Shown here: positions 1-12,459 of the stretch, one piece after another
How positions within the stretch are numbered: the stretch's first letter is position 1
Layout: every line of letters starts with the position of its first letter
Assembly (NCBI RefSeq): GCF_022458985.1
Contig: NC_061786.1
Coordinates: forward strand, 372,001-436,000
DNA: 64,000 nucleotides
Source of the DNA: Mugil cephalus
Lineage: Eukaryota > Chordata > Actinopteri > Mugiliformes > Mugilidae
Reading direction: 5' to 3'
Translations under genes and position numbers: made by a program
The notes under the pieces: model-generated
Database searches by the model: none
Told to the model about the DNA's origin: nothing
What the model saw: only the letters and a program-made list of their open reading frames with translations

Positions 1-767
1 ATGGAACCTATTACTGTCTCACTCATATGAGTATAACTCAGTATAAGCCATTAAACAATGATGATGAGTTTGATGGTGCATACATTTTTCACTGCTTCAT
101 ATTTCCCAGTGAAAGGTTTTTGTGTTAAGTAATATTAAGGTTGAAATTTCAACATTTGTTTGCATGTTGACATCTTTGTTTTGTAAAACAAAATGGCCTC
201 AGACCATCCATAACGATATCAACCACTTAAATTAAGTGCAAGTCAACCAACATGAAAAAAACGTGTTGCAAACTAACCCATTGTTATCCAGTGAACAACA
301 ATACTATATCCCTCTATACATCAAGCTTAATGGTTTCTGCTTCTGGTGATGTCAGTTTTTAAGTCTTTTTCTTTTGTTGCATGTTCCTGTCTATATGTGG
401 ACAGTAAATGTCTAAACCAGTGTGTAGACAGTTTTGTTGTATTTGTTAGATGGCAAGAAATTAAACACGGATCTCTTTTTAAAATAACTAATAAATAGGT
501 TAATTGATTTTTTTTTTGTTTAGATGGTTAAATGATTCATTCCACATGTGTTGCACACATTCCAAGCATGACATAAAAACAAAATAAAACCATTATGGCA
601 GGACTTACATATCACTGGTATGGGTTCTCCACTGGCCTCCTAATGCACTTCATTATGTTTATATAAGCATCCTGGGAACTGACTGGTTCTGTGGCTAACC
701 CATTGTAGTGTATGGAGTTCTTTTGTGCTGGTCCCAAACTCCAGTTCACATCCCTCTTCTCTCCTCT

Positions 768-788
768 TTCTCTCTCTCTCTCTCTCTC
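768..788. repeat. (TC)n microsatellite
   Basis: About ten uninterrupted TC dinucleotides are visible directly. There is no coding context. Confidence 0.9.
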
Positions 789-1767
789 CCTCTGTGGCTG
801 TTCTGCGGCTGTCTGTGCTTTGGTATTGCTCTCCCGTGTTAAATACAGGGTTCACAGGATGTGCATATTGATTATCTCCCAATGGGACAATGCCCCCAAC
901 CCACTCCCTTCTACCACGCCAGCAGTGCCAACTCCAACCAGTGCCATCAATATTACTCTTTCTGTCAGAGAGCAGTTGGTAATATTTGTTTGTTGTTAGC
1001 CTTTCATACAGGACTTGCCTCTGGTAATCCCAACATAAAGATAGAGCTGAGCCAAAGAGACCTCAGTATTTAAGTTCACCAAAATTAATCTCTCTCGTAC
1101 ATATTTAAATTGCGTTTGTAATATGTTTTTGTCCCATCTTTAAAAAATAAATAAATAAATAAGAAAAAAATATTAATTCATGTGTGCCATGGTAAATGGA
1201 TCACAGCCTACCACACAGCTTTAAATAAGAAAGATGTCTTTTCAGGCAATTGTGTAATGCATGTTTGACACCCTTTCTTTGTAAATTTCATTCAAGTATT
1301 TAACAACACTGTAAAAGCATCAAATTCGATTAGTTTGTCCTTCTGAAAATTCTGATTTTTTAAAGAAAAAATATTCTGAATTAATATTGTGCCATTCATA
1401 CAGAATGATGCTTTTAATTATTTTAATTTCCTCTTATCTCTTAGACATCTATCACCCTACAAATCCTCTCTCTCAGTGCACAGAGCAAACACAGTAGTAC
1501 ATATTACTGGCTTGATTTTAGAGCCCTGGTGTTTGGCTGCATAAAATGACCAGCTGTGCCTGCAGGGCCTTTAATTAGGTTTCCATCACGCTCTGACAGA
1601 GTCAATGGAGCATTGATTTGATTTTCCCTTCAGAAACTGCTGCAGTGGTTGCTGAGGCCAAATGCTAGATGTCACACGAGGATCATTGTGTTACACAACC
1701 AACTTCATCAGCAGCGCTATACGACTACCTGAATGACAACTTAGCAGTCTGGGCAGGCCTTGCATAG

Positions 1768-1769
<2 letters not shown>

Positions 1770-1840
<71 letters not shown>
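1770..1840. repeat. (CA)35 microsatellite
   Basis: About 35 perfect CA units run without interruption. Perfect CA tracts of this length are common and highly polymorphic in fish genomes, so this would make a good length marker about 2.9 kb upstream of the rrh start codon. Confidence 0.97.
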
Positions 1841-1843
<3 letters not shown>

Positions 1844-2689
1844 GTTTTGTTTGATGTCTGTATTTTTTTATGTCACATCATGTTATGTTTTCAGTTTCAA
1901 CGGTTACTGTTGCTGTTTTAGTGTCTAATATGCATGCATATAATTTGCATGTCATGTAGGTCACGGAAACACAAGTGAGCCTCTTGGTTTGAACAAGGAA
2001 GGCAACGCAGAAGTGCCTGCAGTTTCTCAAATCCACTTCAGGCTCATTCCAATAAGTAGTCAATTCCCACAGCACTCCACGTTAAAATCTTCAAATTTAC
2101 AGCTAAAGTAAACCTTTTACAGAGAGGCAAGGAGCTAATTCCACTATTAATTACCATTGCACAGGAGTGAATTTATTTTTTAAAATCTTTTTACTTTTGC
2201 TAAATGGTGGTATGCTGGGGTCACACGGGTAAATGTCTTGGCCAGCTAAGCAACGGTATGAAAATAAACAGTCACACTTTACTACAACATGTGTCATGTT
2301 CCTACTGTTCCTGTTGCTTCCGTTTTCCATGTTTTTGTTCTCTCCCTCTGTTCGCTTCTTCTATCACCATGGCTGTGGCTTACCTCCAGCGCCAGACAAT
2401 TCCGCATATCTCGGTATGTCTCGAACAAGAGCAAACTTCCTGTTAAACGTGTTTTTCTCATTGACTCTGGTTTCTTCTTTTTAGTGCCTCCGTGCCGACC
2501 CAGTCTCCTGCCAAGCAGCCGATTGTGTTTTTCTCCTGGAGTTTCCAGCGCTTTCTGTTCATTTCATTTTTTTCCCCTTTGGATTTTCATTTTTGTTCTT
2601 ACCTGCCAGTGTTTGGTATTAAACTTGGTCTTATTGACTTTCCTGAGTCTGAGTGTCTTGCATTCTGGTTCCAACTGCTGGTTGGGCAG

Positions 2690-4060
2690 CCATCTCGACA
2701 TGAGCAAATCCGCATCTAAATGGCACCAAAACTGTTGAAGCACTCATTGAAGCAGGCGAAAAATTATGATATTCTGAATCTCGCAAAACAAGCTAACCAC
2801 GATGCTAGCAGCAGTTCCAGCGCATGACGGATGATATGGCATCTGGTCTCATTCAAATATCAATTGTGATCCAAACGCTGAATAACTTTGCATGGAGATT
2901 TGACAGCCTCCTGGGTGCGATTAAAGGGCTACAGGGTGAGCTTCGCAAACTTTCAGCATGACTAACAGTGGTGGAAGACTGAGTCAGCACCAATCAGGAC
3001 AACATTATCTCACTTATATTTAGAGATATTTTAGGCATAGTAGTGTTTTTTTTTTCATTGAACTCAACTCATTTTGCACAGCAACTACATTGGCTGTACT
3101 GCTTGCCCTCCAGACAACTATCAGTGTGGTAGGTATTTTTGGTTCCTTTATATTTTATGGAGAAGTTCATTATGTCTTTAATTTGTATCTTTGTATTGTT
3201 GTCTAAGTTCATTTGGGGCAGAAAATCTTACCCCCACACCTCTTGCCACACTAACCAATTAACCTCCTCCTACTCTAATACATTCCAAAGTTTTTCAAGA
3301 ATTGATTATAATAATATAATATTAGTTTCAGCTGATTTGGTACCTGGGGTTTTAACTTGCTCGTAGGATAGAATATTGATCTCAGACCATGCCCCAATCT
3401 CTTTACATAGTCAGTTTTCAGATGGTATATCTCAACACACACGGTGAGGACTGTAATCTATTTGGCTAAAGGAGCCAAGCCTCCTAGTGTATACTGGAAC
3501 ACAAAAAGATTTATATTTTGAAAGCAGTACTGGCCAGCCATCTGTTTCTGTGGGGTGGGAAACCTTTAAATCCTTTTTGAGGGATTTCAAATTAAAAGTT
3601 TCACAAGTTCTAAATACAAACAGTACACACAAGAAATGGAGAGTCTGAAGAAAGAGGTTACAAAAATGGAGGAAAAACTTTCAAATTGACTGTTCTTTTT
3701 TAAGAAACTGAAATCAAAATATAATGTTCTATCTATAGATAAGGCAACAAAATAACTGAGGCTAAAACAAACATACTATGAACAAGGGAAGAGGGCTGGT
3801 AAACTTTTCCGGCGTATCAAGCAGATGTAGACTGAAAGGACAAACCTCGGATCCAGAAGAAATAAACACTCTTAAAGACTTTTATGAAAAACTATACAAC
3901 TCAAATTGTTCAGTTACTGTTCCTGACATTTAAAAGACATTTTTTTATGCACTAAATTTTTACCCATTGATGCAACACTCTTTGGACTTATTAGACTGTG
4001 ACCTTGAGGCTCAAGAAATATTTGAAGCCATTTCTCAATTTGTTTGCAAGATTGGAAACG
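2690..4060 (+). mobile_element. L1-like LINE relic
   Basis: Broken frames on the + strand resemble L1-type ORF1 and ORF2 pieces. Around 3370-3420 a conceptual translation reads like the L1 endonuclease end (ILISDHAPISLH). Around 3850-3950 it reads like the linker before the reverse transcriptase (DPEEINTL...FYEKLYNS). Several stop codons and frameshifts interrupt it, and no catalytic RT core follows, so it is 3'-incomplete and dead. The ORF1-like part (2690-3000) is the less certain half. Confidence 0.5.
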
Positions 4061-4299
4061 CTTACTTATCATCACAAAAGTCTGCTCTAAGACTGGACAC
4101 CCTGTCAGAGCTTTGTCTGCTTTTTGTCACCAACAACACACAACACAGAGGAGGAGGGCAACCGTTCCCCGTTTTATATTGTTTGTTGTCTTGTCGGTCC
4201 TTGTGATGCTGCCCGTCTCTCTGAACTGAACTGAACACCTGGGCAAGATACAAATGTCTGACTGAGTTGGTTTTGTATTGTGGGTATGTATGTCTGTGC

Positions 4300-4323
4300 A
4301 TGTGTGTGTGTGTGTGTGTGTGT
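4300..4323. repeat. (TG)n microsatellite
   Basis: About twelve perfect TG units lie roughly 400 bp upstream of the first coding exon of rrh. Confidence 0.9.
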
Positions 4324-4720
4324 TTCTCCTCTGTGAATTGAACAGAGAAAGAGGTGTTTCTATCTCAAATTCAGACTCGTTCTGCCACTGACTAGAGTGG
4401 CAAGAGAGGCTTACTGGCTAGAGCCCAAATTGCAAGCAACTCCACGTGAATGGTAATCCTCTTGTGGAGATTTGCTTTGAGTGTTGCGTCCAGAAAGCTG
4501 CGAGGAGCAGTGGTATGTAATAATCCCCTACACCCCATCCCTCTATGTTTAACCCCACCCCTCTTCAACAACATCAGACTTTGGTTAGTGGCAGCAATAC
4601 TGCCTCTCTGTATTTCTTTAGATTTTGATTTTTTTGTGGGATTCTCCATAATTTTCAATACCTGCTTACTTCAGTTAAGCGTAATCTGTTTTTGATTTTT
4701 TTTAAGAACTAACACAGGAA

Positions 4721-7700
4721 ATGGGAACTGACTCAAGCATTAATATTTCTGCATCTTATGCGGGGAAAAGTGCTTTTACTCAACTTGAGCACAACATAGT
4801 GGCTGGGTATCTTATTACTGCAGGTAACAATCAGAAAAATGTCATTATTTGTCAGTGTTGTTTATATGATCTGTTTTTTTTATAACATTGTTTGTTATTT
4901 TGTAAATACTGATTTCTATTTGTTAGAGATACCATGTGCAAGAAAGAGAACTTCTGTCATTGTCTACACACTACACAGCTCTGACATGAATTTCAAACCA
5001 CTCATTATGACCTGGTTTTAGAATTTGTAATACTGTTAGGGAAATTCAACAAAATCAGGATGTTTAAATCATAAGGTTTAAACACTCATGGTTGTTGTGA
5101 AGCTGCTGTTTTACTGTATGTTTATTCTCCTTCAACATATTCTTCATTTATGAAAGCATGATACTTTTCCGTGTAAAAGAAGATGGATGTAAAATAAATA
5201 GTTAAGTTTAGAGTAGGCTTAGACCATCCATTGTGAAACAAATTAATCTAAATCCTTTCAAAAGCTGTTCTGTGTTATCTAATATAGCTTGGCCTCGGCA
5301 TGTTCTTCCACTTTGGATGCACTGTACATTGTTCAATTACCAGAACACAGGAGTTTAATAGTTGTAAGAGTTTAATATCACAACACCTGTGGAGGGGGGT
5401 GAATGACAATTGTTTGTTTCTTTTTGCTTCCTCAGCCAATACAATTTTTGTTTAAAACAACTAAGTGTTAAATGTTTGCCCTTTTTTCCTTCACTATTTC
5501 TTTTTTTTTTCTTCTCAGGTATCATCAGTTTAGCAAGCAACATTGTGGTGCTTTTAATGTTTGCCAAGTTTAAGGAACTCCGCACTGCCACCAACTTCAT
5601 AATAATCAACTTGGCTTTTACTGACATCGGAGTGGCTGGTATTGGTTATCCCATGTCAGCTGCATCAGACATCTACGGGAGCTGGAAATTTGGCTACACT
5701 GGTTGCCAGGTTGGTTGAACACCTTCACATAGATGTGCATTATCCATTGATATAGCAACCTGTCTTTTTTGTATTCAAGATGAACTATATATATATATAG
5801 AACCACACCTCAGGTTGGATTTTCTGTTGTGATGTTTTTTCTTTCTTTCTGTGCTCATTATTTTTGATTAAATATATATTCTCACATTCCTATCAAATAT
5901 CAATATTCAAAGTCAAAACTGTGTTGTTTTCAATGCCATCAAGTTTCCTGAACTTCTCAAGAAAAAAAACTGTGAGCAGATGGTTCACTGCTGCATTGCA
6001 ACATGTTGATTGTTCTTATTCTTTCAGCAGAAAATGTTTCACCCCTCTCTGGTGTTGTTATTGGATGCAGTATTGAGCACAATGATACTTATCTACAATC
6101 AAAAGGGTCCGTGAATGCTAGTGCCAAACACACTCTCTTTTTATATTTTACAGTCACCTCCAAAAGTATTGGAACAGTAAGGCAAATTCCCTTGTTTTTG
6201 TTGTTCACTGAAGACATTTGGGTTTGAGATCAAAAGATGAGTATGAGACAAGAGTTCAGAATATCTGCTTTTATTTCCTGGTATTTATACCTAGATGTGT
6301 TAAACAACTTGAGACATACCACCCTTATTTTTTACCCACCCATTTTTAAAGTGAGCAAAACTATTGGAACATGTGACTGACAGGTGTTTCTTGTTGACCA
6401 GGTGTTGCCTTTAAGGTTGATTGTTGAAACATTAAATAGCTCTGCATGACTAGTCTACGTTTTGGCCTGGGTTGAAACCTATAAAGTATGCGTTTCTTGT
6501 TAAAGAGGATAAACCAACATGAAGACCAGAGAGCTGTCTATGGGAGAAAAGAAAGCCTTTTACAAGCTGAGAAAAGAAGGAAAATCAATCAGAGCCATTG
6601 GACAAACATTGGGCATAGCAAGCACAACAATTTGGAATGTCCTGAATAAGAAGGAAACTACTGGCGTACTGAGCAACAGACATTGAACAGGTCGGCCAAG
6701 GAAAACAACAGTTGATGACAGAAATATTGTGAGAGTTGTGAAGAAAAACCCCAAAACATCAGTAAGTGACATCACCTATGACCTCCACTGTGCAGGGGTG
6801 AAGGTATCACAATCCACTGATCGAAGAAGACTCCAAGAGCAGAAATATAGAGGCTATACCAAAAGATGCAAACCACTCATCAGTAGTAAGAATGGGAAGG
6901 CCATATTGAAATTTGCAAAGAAGTACAGAGGTGAGCCACAGCAGTTCTGAAACATTTTGTCTAAACAAAACAAAGGACTTCATCGGGGAAAAAAGTGGAA
7001 GGTTTTAGACTGGCCAAGTCAATCACCTGACCTTAACCCAACTGAGCATGCATTTCACTGAAGGAAGAAACCCCCCAAAACAAACAAGAAGCTGCGGTGC
7101 CTGGATTAGTATCACAAATAATGAATGCAACAGTTTGGTGATGTCGATGGGTCGTAGGCTTGAAGCAGTCATTGCAAGCAAGGGTTATGCCACCAAATAT
7201 AAAATGTTATTTACTTTAAGATTATTTGTTCCATTACTTTTGCTTACCTAAAAATGCTGTGGTGTTATACAAATGGTTATATATCCTAAGTTGGTTAACA
7301 CATCTAGATGTAAATACTAGGAAATAAAAGCTGACATTCTGAACACTTGTCTCATACTTATCTTTTGATCTCAAACCTAGATGTCTTCAGTGAACAACAA
7401 AAACAAGGGAATTTGCCTCGCTGTTCCAATACTTTTGGAGGGGACTGTATATCCACCGATACGGCATAACATCATGACCACCTGCCTAATATTGTACATT
7501 TTTATTTATTTTATTATTCCTTTATTGACCCCTTATGGGGAATTTCTTCTCTGCATTTGACCAATCCATTCGTTCACACAGTAGTGTATACAGTCAAAGC
7601 AGTCGACTGCAGCCTCAGGTAGGGCGCACCTGGGGAGGAAATTGGGGGTTAGGTGGTTGCTCAGGGCACGACAGTAATAGACAGGGCAGGAAGCAAATCT

Positions 7701-10700
7701 GTGACCCTTCGGCCCCCAAACTGCACCTCTAACCCACAGCTCCTCCTCCTATAGGTGTCCCTTGTGCCTCCAAAAGAGTTGTAACTCATCAGAGAATGGG
7801 CATGGGCCTTCTGAGGGTGTCCTGTGGCAACAAAATGTTTTTAGTGAGGGCCTTTGGGTCCTATGGGTTGAGGGGAGGGGTCTCCCTGTGTGTATTCCAT
7901 AGATACTTGATCAGTTTGGGATCTAGTGAACTTGGAGGCCAGGTCAACACCTTGTGCTCTTTTTCATGTTTTTGAGTTGTTCCTAAAATTGTGTGTGTGC
8001 CTGTGTCAGGCTGCATCCTGCTGGGGATGGCTGCTGCTATCAAGGAGTGTCATTGCTATGAGATGGGGTTGCCTGGTGTGGTCTAGGTGTGTGGTCCATT
8101 TCTAAGTGACTGTTTTGTTGTGTTGTTATGTTTCTATGTTGGACCCCCTTGAAAACGAGATCATTCATCTTAAGGAGCTATCCATGAATACATTTGTTTT
8201 GAAGACTCAAACGAATGCCAGGTCCAAAGTTTTCCCAGCAGAACATTGTATTGTCACAAGATTGTCAATGTTATTAATTTCTCTTGTCAGTGGTTATGAT
8301 GTTATGCCTGATTGGTGTATAGTATACTGTATACCAGAGGTGTCAAAATTATGTCAGCTTTCCACAAAACAGTTTTTTTTCCAAAGTTGCACTGGACAAA
8401 CAGACATTCAGTAGATAGGCATTTCTTACTACAGGCCATCTTGCTATGGGATTACACTAATTTACAGTAATTCTAGGCCCATAGACACACTCTTTCATTC
8501 TAATATCAACTAGACACAACAAAAGTTTTGTGTCTTCATCCTGCAATTTAACTGTAGACAACAGAAAATCTAAACTTATACATGAACCTTTTTCTCTAAC
8601 TTCATTTGTCACAAGTATGAAAGCAATGAGTCTCAAGGCACCATCAGGACAAGCAAGCATAGAAATTACAGGGTGATGTATCATGGCCTTTACATAAGCA
8701 ATGAATTTACATTTCTGTGTTTCCATGTTTCTGTCTTCAGATATATGCTGCACTCAACATCTTTTTTGGCATGGCCAGTATCGGCCTGTTGACTGTGGTG
8801 GCGATTGATCGCTACCTCACGATCTGCAGACCCGACATAGGTATCTATTTATAGATGCTCTGCTCTTTGTGTTTATCTGACTGATATGTATAGCATGTAT
8901 TTTTTTTAGCTTAAACAGACTTGATTAAATTATAAGTCACCAGGTTGGTGATTGGGCATCCCCTTGACATCTAGTACCTCACAAAAGATTTACTATCAAG
9001 TTTTATTTCCTTTGAACACGTCTATATCGGTAGATCTCATGTCCTTTCATTTACCATCATATATTTGCTTTTATCCCCTGACTCCAGCCATTTTAGTTTG
9101 TATTTTTATTATTATGATTGTTAGTAGTAATAGTTTACTGAATTGGGACAATGCACATTAATCAACATTTGATTGAAGTTGTTGAGGTGGAGCGTTTGTC
9201 CCCATTTAATGTTGTAGTAGGTGAAGATGGGATTGAGTTTAGGTTACACTCACAGGTGGTCAGCTCTAATCCTGTGCAAGGATGCCAAAGTGGAGTAGTG
9301 TGTGGAGTGTCTTGCTGTGATACTTACAGGGATGTGTTTTTGTGTTAGCAGAATAACACAAAAAAAAAAAAAAAACAGTGTTGGGCCTTTGTAGGTATAT
9401 AAAAAAACATTTTTTGCCTTTTCCCATTTTGCTAAAATACAAGTTTAATGTGTAATAATCTGATATGATTTTCGCCCTCGATGCTGACTTTCCTTATCTT
9501 TGTTATTTTTGTACATGTAATATCTCTCTTCAGGGCAGAAAATGACACTTCAGTCATACAAACTTCTAATTCTGGCAGCATGGTTGAATGCTGTGTTCTG
9601 GTCTTCAATGCCAATAGCAGGCTGGGCCAGTTACGCCCCCGACCCCACTGGAGCTACATGCACCGTCAACTGGAGACAGAATGATGTGTAAGTTTCCAAA
9701 AGAGCGAATCTTACGGCACTACGGTGATTGGAAGGGGGTGGGGTGGCAGGGGGTGCTGATGCCTATCCCAGCTGTCATCTGTCGAGAGGCGAGTTACAAG
9801 CTGGAGAGGTCGCCAGTCTGTCACAGAGCCAACACAGAGACTAGGGATGTGCATATCAATTCAGATGTATCTATATGTCCAATTTAGACGTATGTTTTTT
9901 AGACTCCACATCAAAATACGTGTGAGAAAGAGGGAGCGCAGGGAAATGCCCCCGCACCTGAGACATATCTCTATGATGGAAATGCTTCAGAGAGGCAGGT
10001 AATATCCACGTATACAGTGAAAATACATCACAGTGCCCATCACAGACATATACATGTAGATCATGTCAATATGCTGTTGTTTCTTAATAAAAACATAAAG
10101 ATGGGGAATGATAGAGAGTGTAGAATGTTTTATTTATTGTCAAAGTTCAAGTTCTGGCAAGTTCTAACCTGAAGACCTCTCGGCCTGTCCTTATTTTCAT
10201 TTTTTATTTGAGTTTGTTTGTTTTTTCATATGATTTACTCAGATTTTCAGTTGAGACTTGCACAGATTGTCTTTAAGTACTCTGATTAAAGAGATGTCTG
10301 ACATTTGGCAGCTTATTTAATTCTTATACAGAGGTATGAAACATTTTTCATAATTACATTCACAAATGGTCATTGTAAAAGTCAACATTTTCATATACAC
10401 ACGTAGACGTCTAAAATGATTGATATTGCTATCAGCAGATTAGCCTTGGTCTTAGTTGGTACTTGGTAGGAAGAATCGTGTCGCATATCCCTAACAGACA
10501 GTGGAAAAAACGAATTATTAACTTAATCGGACTATAACAGGAGAATTTAAATGCATGTAAACACGTTACTCCGATTCAAGTCGGAGTTCTCATTATCCAA
10601 TTGAGACACCTAGATAATGCGATTGAATCGGAGTTTTCAATCGGATAATGCGTGTGCGCATGCTCCACGACCGCTGCACTGGCGTGTGACCCCGGAACAA

Positions 10701-12213
10701 AAACGTCCAAGAAAGCCGATGGCAGAAGAAGAAGAAGAGAAACGGAGTCCTCTGAGGGATAGCGCAGATCTTACCTGCACCAGCGCGAACATCATGTACA
10801 AGATTAAAAATGTAGTATTATCCGTCTGGTTGAGATGCCGGTCCGCCGCATGGACGACTCTAGTTTATTATATTGCGTAATAGGTCAACCCGGAAATCGG
10901 GCAAGTCTATTATGCAAGTCACAGCTACATCCTGACAACTCATGCTTGAGACAGACTGAACAAATATTGAGGTAATTAGAGTAAAACAATTCAGTAATTC
11001 CCCTAATATAGTATACATTTTTAGAACAATAAAAAGCTGGTGTTGTAGTAATTTGTTTTGAATTATTATATTTAGGAATTGAATTATTGAATTATTATGT
11101 GTATGATTGAAAACCTTCTAACCTTCTAAAACATTAAAACTATATTCATGATGACATAAATACACATGCTGCCAGGCCTAAAACAAGAATATATTCTTGA
11201 CCGATGAGACGCGTGAGATAACTACAACTACTTTTCATCCACAGCTCCTTCATCTCCTACACTTTGACAGTGATTGCTGTGAACTTTGTGGTTCCTCTGT
11301 CTGTTATGTTTTACTGCTACTACAATGTGTCAGTTACTGTCAAGAGATACAAAGCCAGCAACTGCATGGACAACATGAACATTGACTGGTCAGATCAGAT
11401 GGATGTCACTAAGGTAAAAAGTAAGCCATCTTTTAATAGTTAGACCTTTGTACCTATATTTGCTTTAACTCTCCTGTTACCTTCAGTAACACTTTTTAGT
11501 TTTGGGGGTGAATTTGACCTCCAAAAATTGATTATAATAATAATTTAAAAAATTAACAAGTTTATGTGTCAGATATGTGTTGACTACTTAAATAGCTCTT
11601 TAAATAAGATAAACTCCCTACCCCACTCCACGTATATATCTAGAATATCTGTTAAATGAATATGGAGACTGAGTCTTATCAAAATAATTTGAATCTCTCC
11701 AAAAGAGTGTTATACCGTATTCTTCTTTTATTTTAACAATTGGTGTTTGCTGCTGGCAGATGTCCATTGTAATGATTGCCATGTTCCTGGTTGCGTGGTC
11801 CCCATACTCCATGGTGTGTCTCTGGGCATCGTTTGGAGATCCAAAGACGATACCTGCCTCCATGGCTATTATTGCTCCACTCTTTGCGAAGTCGTCCACC
11901 TTTTACAACCCATGCATTTATGTAATTGCCAACAAAAAGTGAGTGTTTTATCTTTGTTTTACTTTTATAACAGTAAATGTGTGTGTACGTGAATTTATTG
12001 AAAAATACTTGTGAGAAATGACTGTGTATGTGTTATTAAAATCCTGTAATGTGTTTTGCTATTGGTAGTATTGATGGTGTAAAGGGCATAATTATTTTTT
12101 CTTGTAGGTTTAGAAGAGCCATCATGGGGATGATTAGATGTCAAACCAGGCAGCAAATCACCATCAATACCCAGGTTTCCATGACAACTTCCCAACAACC
12201 TCTGACTCAGTGA
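4721..12213 (+). CDS. rrh: Peropsin (retinal pigment epithelium-derived rhodopsin homolog), seven coding exons
   Basis: Coding exons with GT-AG borders: 4721-4823, 5519-5709, 8741-8840, 9534-9687, 11245-11413, 11760-11938, 12108-12213. They join in frame to 333 codons; human RRH is 337. Peropsin is a retinal-binding class A GPCR of the retinal pigment epithelium, thought to bind all-trans retinal and act in retinoid handling or light sensing. Visible marks: an N-glycosylation site (NIS, residue 8), Cys97 in GCQ and Cys174 in ATCTVNW for the conserved disulfide, DRY at 121-123, the Schiff-base Lys283 in FAKSSTF, and NPCIY at 289-293. The segment YAPDPTGATC is typical of peropsin. Start: the first ATG gives MGTDSSINIS ahead of TM1, and the first exon ends with the splice donor GTAACA. 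The reading frame is intact. Intron 2 is swollen by two Tc1-like elements. The assignment to rrh rather than another opsin is strong; I cannot tell the species. Confidence 0.96.
6151..7447 (+). mobile_element. Tc1-like DNA transposon, internally deleted
   Basis: Terminal inverted repeats of about 150 bp are visible. The left end starts CAGTCACCTCCAAAAGTATT and the right end mirrors it (AATACTTTTGGAGGGGACTG), with TA dinucleotides at 6149-6150 and 7448-7449, the usual Tc1 target. A transposase remnant starts at ATG 6519 (MKTRELSMGEKKAFYKLRKE), carries the paired helix-turn-helix region and GRPRK hook, has a stop near 6684, and ends at a TGA at about 6949. It then jumps to a piece near the catalytic end (SQSPDLNP at about 7020). 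The stretch that should hold the first two catalytic aspartates is missing, so the copy cannot make active transposase. It lies in rrh intron 2. Confidence 0.9.
7452..8318. mobile_element. Second Tc1-family element, non-autonomous, with internal insertion
   Basis: The ends are inverted: GGCATAACATCATGACCACC near 7463 and its mirror (GGTTATGATGTTATGCC) near 8291-8310. Text such as GGAGGCCAGGTCAACACCTTG and GCATCCTGCTG matches the common fish Tc1 family whose antisense strand encodes transposase, but most of the gene is deleted. About 230 bp of unrelated sequence (about 7505-7740) interrupts the left part and looks like the 3' end of another retroelement. The element directly adjoins the right TA of the previous Tc1 copy. 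A second, shorter copy is at 61738-62130. Confidence 0.75.
9735..9850 (+). repeat. Fish SINE-like fragment
   Basis: The text around CTATCCCAGCTGTCATC, GCGAG and GAGAGGTCGCCAGTCTGTCAC matches a very common fish short interspersed repeat. It lies in rrh intron 4. A related copy is at 53165-53260. I do not assign a SINE family name with certainty. Confidence 0.5.
10480..10920. mobile_element. DNA-transposon-like MITE
   Basis: The motif ATCGGA recurs in both orientations around 10520-10650, together with GCATGTAAACACG, a pattern typical of short non-autonomous DNA transposons in fish. The right boundary is unclear. It lies in rrh intron 4. Confidence 0.35.
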
Positions 12214-12452
12214 CATACACATATGAATGTAACGTTGCCTCAACATGATTCTGCTCTGACATTGAACACTGTTTAAAGCACTGATATAATTACATAACAT
12301 GAATCACAAAGTGTTTCTGTTTCTGTTTTCGTCATCTTTCTAATGAATAACCATTGTGATGTGGAGATTGAATTTGTGGTCATATTGTAGTCATTGTTAG
12401 TAGTTATTAGTAGTTACTTTAATGACAAATTACATGATGATGATTTTTTTTC

Positions 12453-12458
12453 AATAAA
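12453..12458 (+). terminator. rrh polyadenylation signal
   Basis: This is a canonical AATAAA 240 bp after the rrh stop codon, with T-rich sequence just before it. It is the first such hexamer downstream and a plausible end for the transcript. Confidence 0.6.
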
Positions 12459-12459
12459 T

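Larger units (their letters stand above)
1..2680. other. Intergenic stretch, no gene seen
   Basis: No reading frame here resembles a protein I know, and no exon pattern is visible. The stretch is AT-rich and holds a short TC tract and a long CA tract (listed separately). Short open frames around 2204-2738 have low-complexity content, many Phe, Leu and Ser codons, and no recognisable domain. The piece is probably upstream intergenic sequence of rrh. Confidence 0.6.

Noticed and set aside
712..999. 95-codon frame over a TC tract
   Set aside because: It is mostly low-complexity Ser/Leu from the dinucleotide repeat, with no domain.
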